Positions 63,681 to 64,000 of a stretch of DNA of 64,000 bases are shown piece after piece. A program made the translations under genes and the position numbers. Where the stretch lies: contig NZ_VMRJ01000002.1 in NCBI RefSeq assembly GCF_007713685.1, positions 806,001 to 870,000 of the forward strand, read 5' to 3'. Position 1 is the stretch's first letter. Every line of letters starts with the position of its first letter. Source of the DNA: Hymenobacter setariae (GTDB lineage Bacteria; Bacteroidota; Bacteroidia; Cytophagales; Hymenobacteraceae). Below the pieces are notes generated by a model. The model saw only the letters and a list, made by a program, of their open reading frames with translations, had not been told where the DNA came from and made no database searches.

Positions 63681-63910
63681 AAGGAATGGGAAAAGCAGCG
63701 ACCGCCCCATTGGTGAGTGCGGCGATAGTAATACGGATGAGGTTGCACGTTGGTTAATAGGCTTTAATCAGTTAGCATTTAAGGAGTAATAAGTAATACA
63801 CCCGAGAAACGCCGCAAACTGTGACCTTAGGTGATGGCGGGCTGCCCGAAGACCCTAGGAGTGACAAGGTTGCTTAGGCTGACAGCTGAGTGTACCTAAA
63901 AGCCAGCCCT

Positions 63911-63926
63911 CGGCAGGTAACTGCCG
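63911..63926. repeat. Small hairpin upstream of the last gene
   Basis: CGGCAG/CTGCCG around GTAA, a GNRA-type loop. Possibly a leader structure. Confidence 0.3.
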
Positions 63927-63971
63927 TACAAGGAAAGTGAAACTTTTCCATTCTTTCAGCACACTTTCGCC

Positions 63972-64000
63972 ATGTCTCGATTTTTCAGTTTTCTACTGCT
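63972..64000 (+). CDS. Start of a possible exported protein, cut by the window end
   Basis: ATG followed by MSRFFSFLL, looking like a signal peptide start. Only nine residues are visible, so neither gene nor product is certain. Confidence 0.35.

Overview
The window looks like a GC-rich chromosome segment from the Bacteroidota, order Cytophagales, most like Hymenobacter and relatives. The evidence is promoter-like TAnnTTTG boxes with little sign of Shine-Dalgarno sites, a type IX secretion tail on a PA14 protein, DUF3857 transglutaminases, DUF4468, a TonB-type repeat protein, class III glutamine synthetase, and MORN (YwqK-type) repeats. I see no rRNA, tRNA, CRISPR array, insertion sequence or phage gene. 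This is core chromosome, with 54 coding regions (two cut by the window edges) on both strands.

Layout. 1-8.3 kb: a very long TPR/MORN repeat protein, two tandem DUF3857/transglutaminase-fold exported proteins (the second has no cysteine at all), a PPC-domain protein and a hotdog-fold protein. 8.3-12.9 kb: a diadenylate-cyclase-domain protein with an altered catalytic motif, a double TonB C-domain protein, a bestrophin channel and a lone MlaE permease. 13-19.2 kb: nitrogen assimilation (ammonium transporter, DUF4468 protein, porin, divergent class III glutamine synthetase). 19.2-25 kb: FUSC membrane protein, MFS transporter, several small or unknown genes. 25-32.7 kb: rplM-rpsI-rpsB-tsf, an RNA pseudouridine synthase, a PhoB/PhoR-like two-component system, a DUF3108 protein and recA. 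32.9-46.5 kb: unknown outer-membrane protein, GNAT, SDR, MoxR ATPase, two periplasmic prolyl isomerases, a PP2C/STAS/RsbW partner-switching set, guaB. 46.5-56.7 kb: FRG-domain protein, two-component system, then an apparent C4-dicarboxylate/gluconeogenesis locus (MHS transporter, pckA, dicarboxylate symporter, porin), SDR. 57-64 kb: PA14/T9SS protein, a possible small RNA, hrpB helicase, GNAT, a catalase-like protein and the start of one more gene.

Two metabolic groupings make sense as units: porin, Amt and GSIII for ammonium capture, and MHS transporter, PEP carboxykinase, symporter and porin for growth on organic acids, probably controlled by the adjacent two-component system.

The strongest whole-window signal is not a gene. 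The palindrome CCTAGG occurs about 91 times by my eye count, roughly one per 700 bases, against about 20 expected from an assumed 58 percent GC. It is more than twice as dense between genes as inside them. Inside genes it is read as a Leu-Gly codon pair on either strand, and it often supplies the TAG stop codon. It behaves like a highly iterated palindrome such as the cyanobacterial HIP1. The class III glutamine synthetase gene is nearly free of it and has unusually C/G-ending codons.
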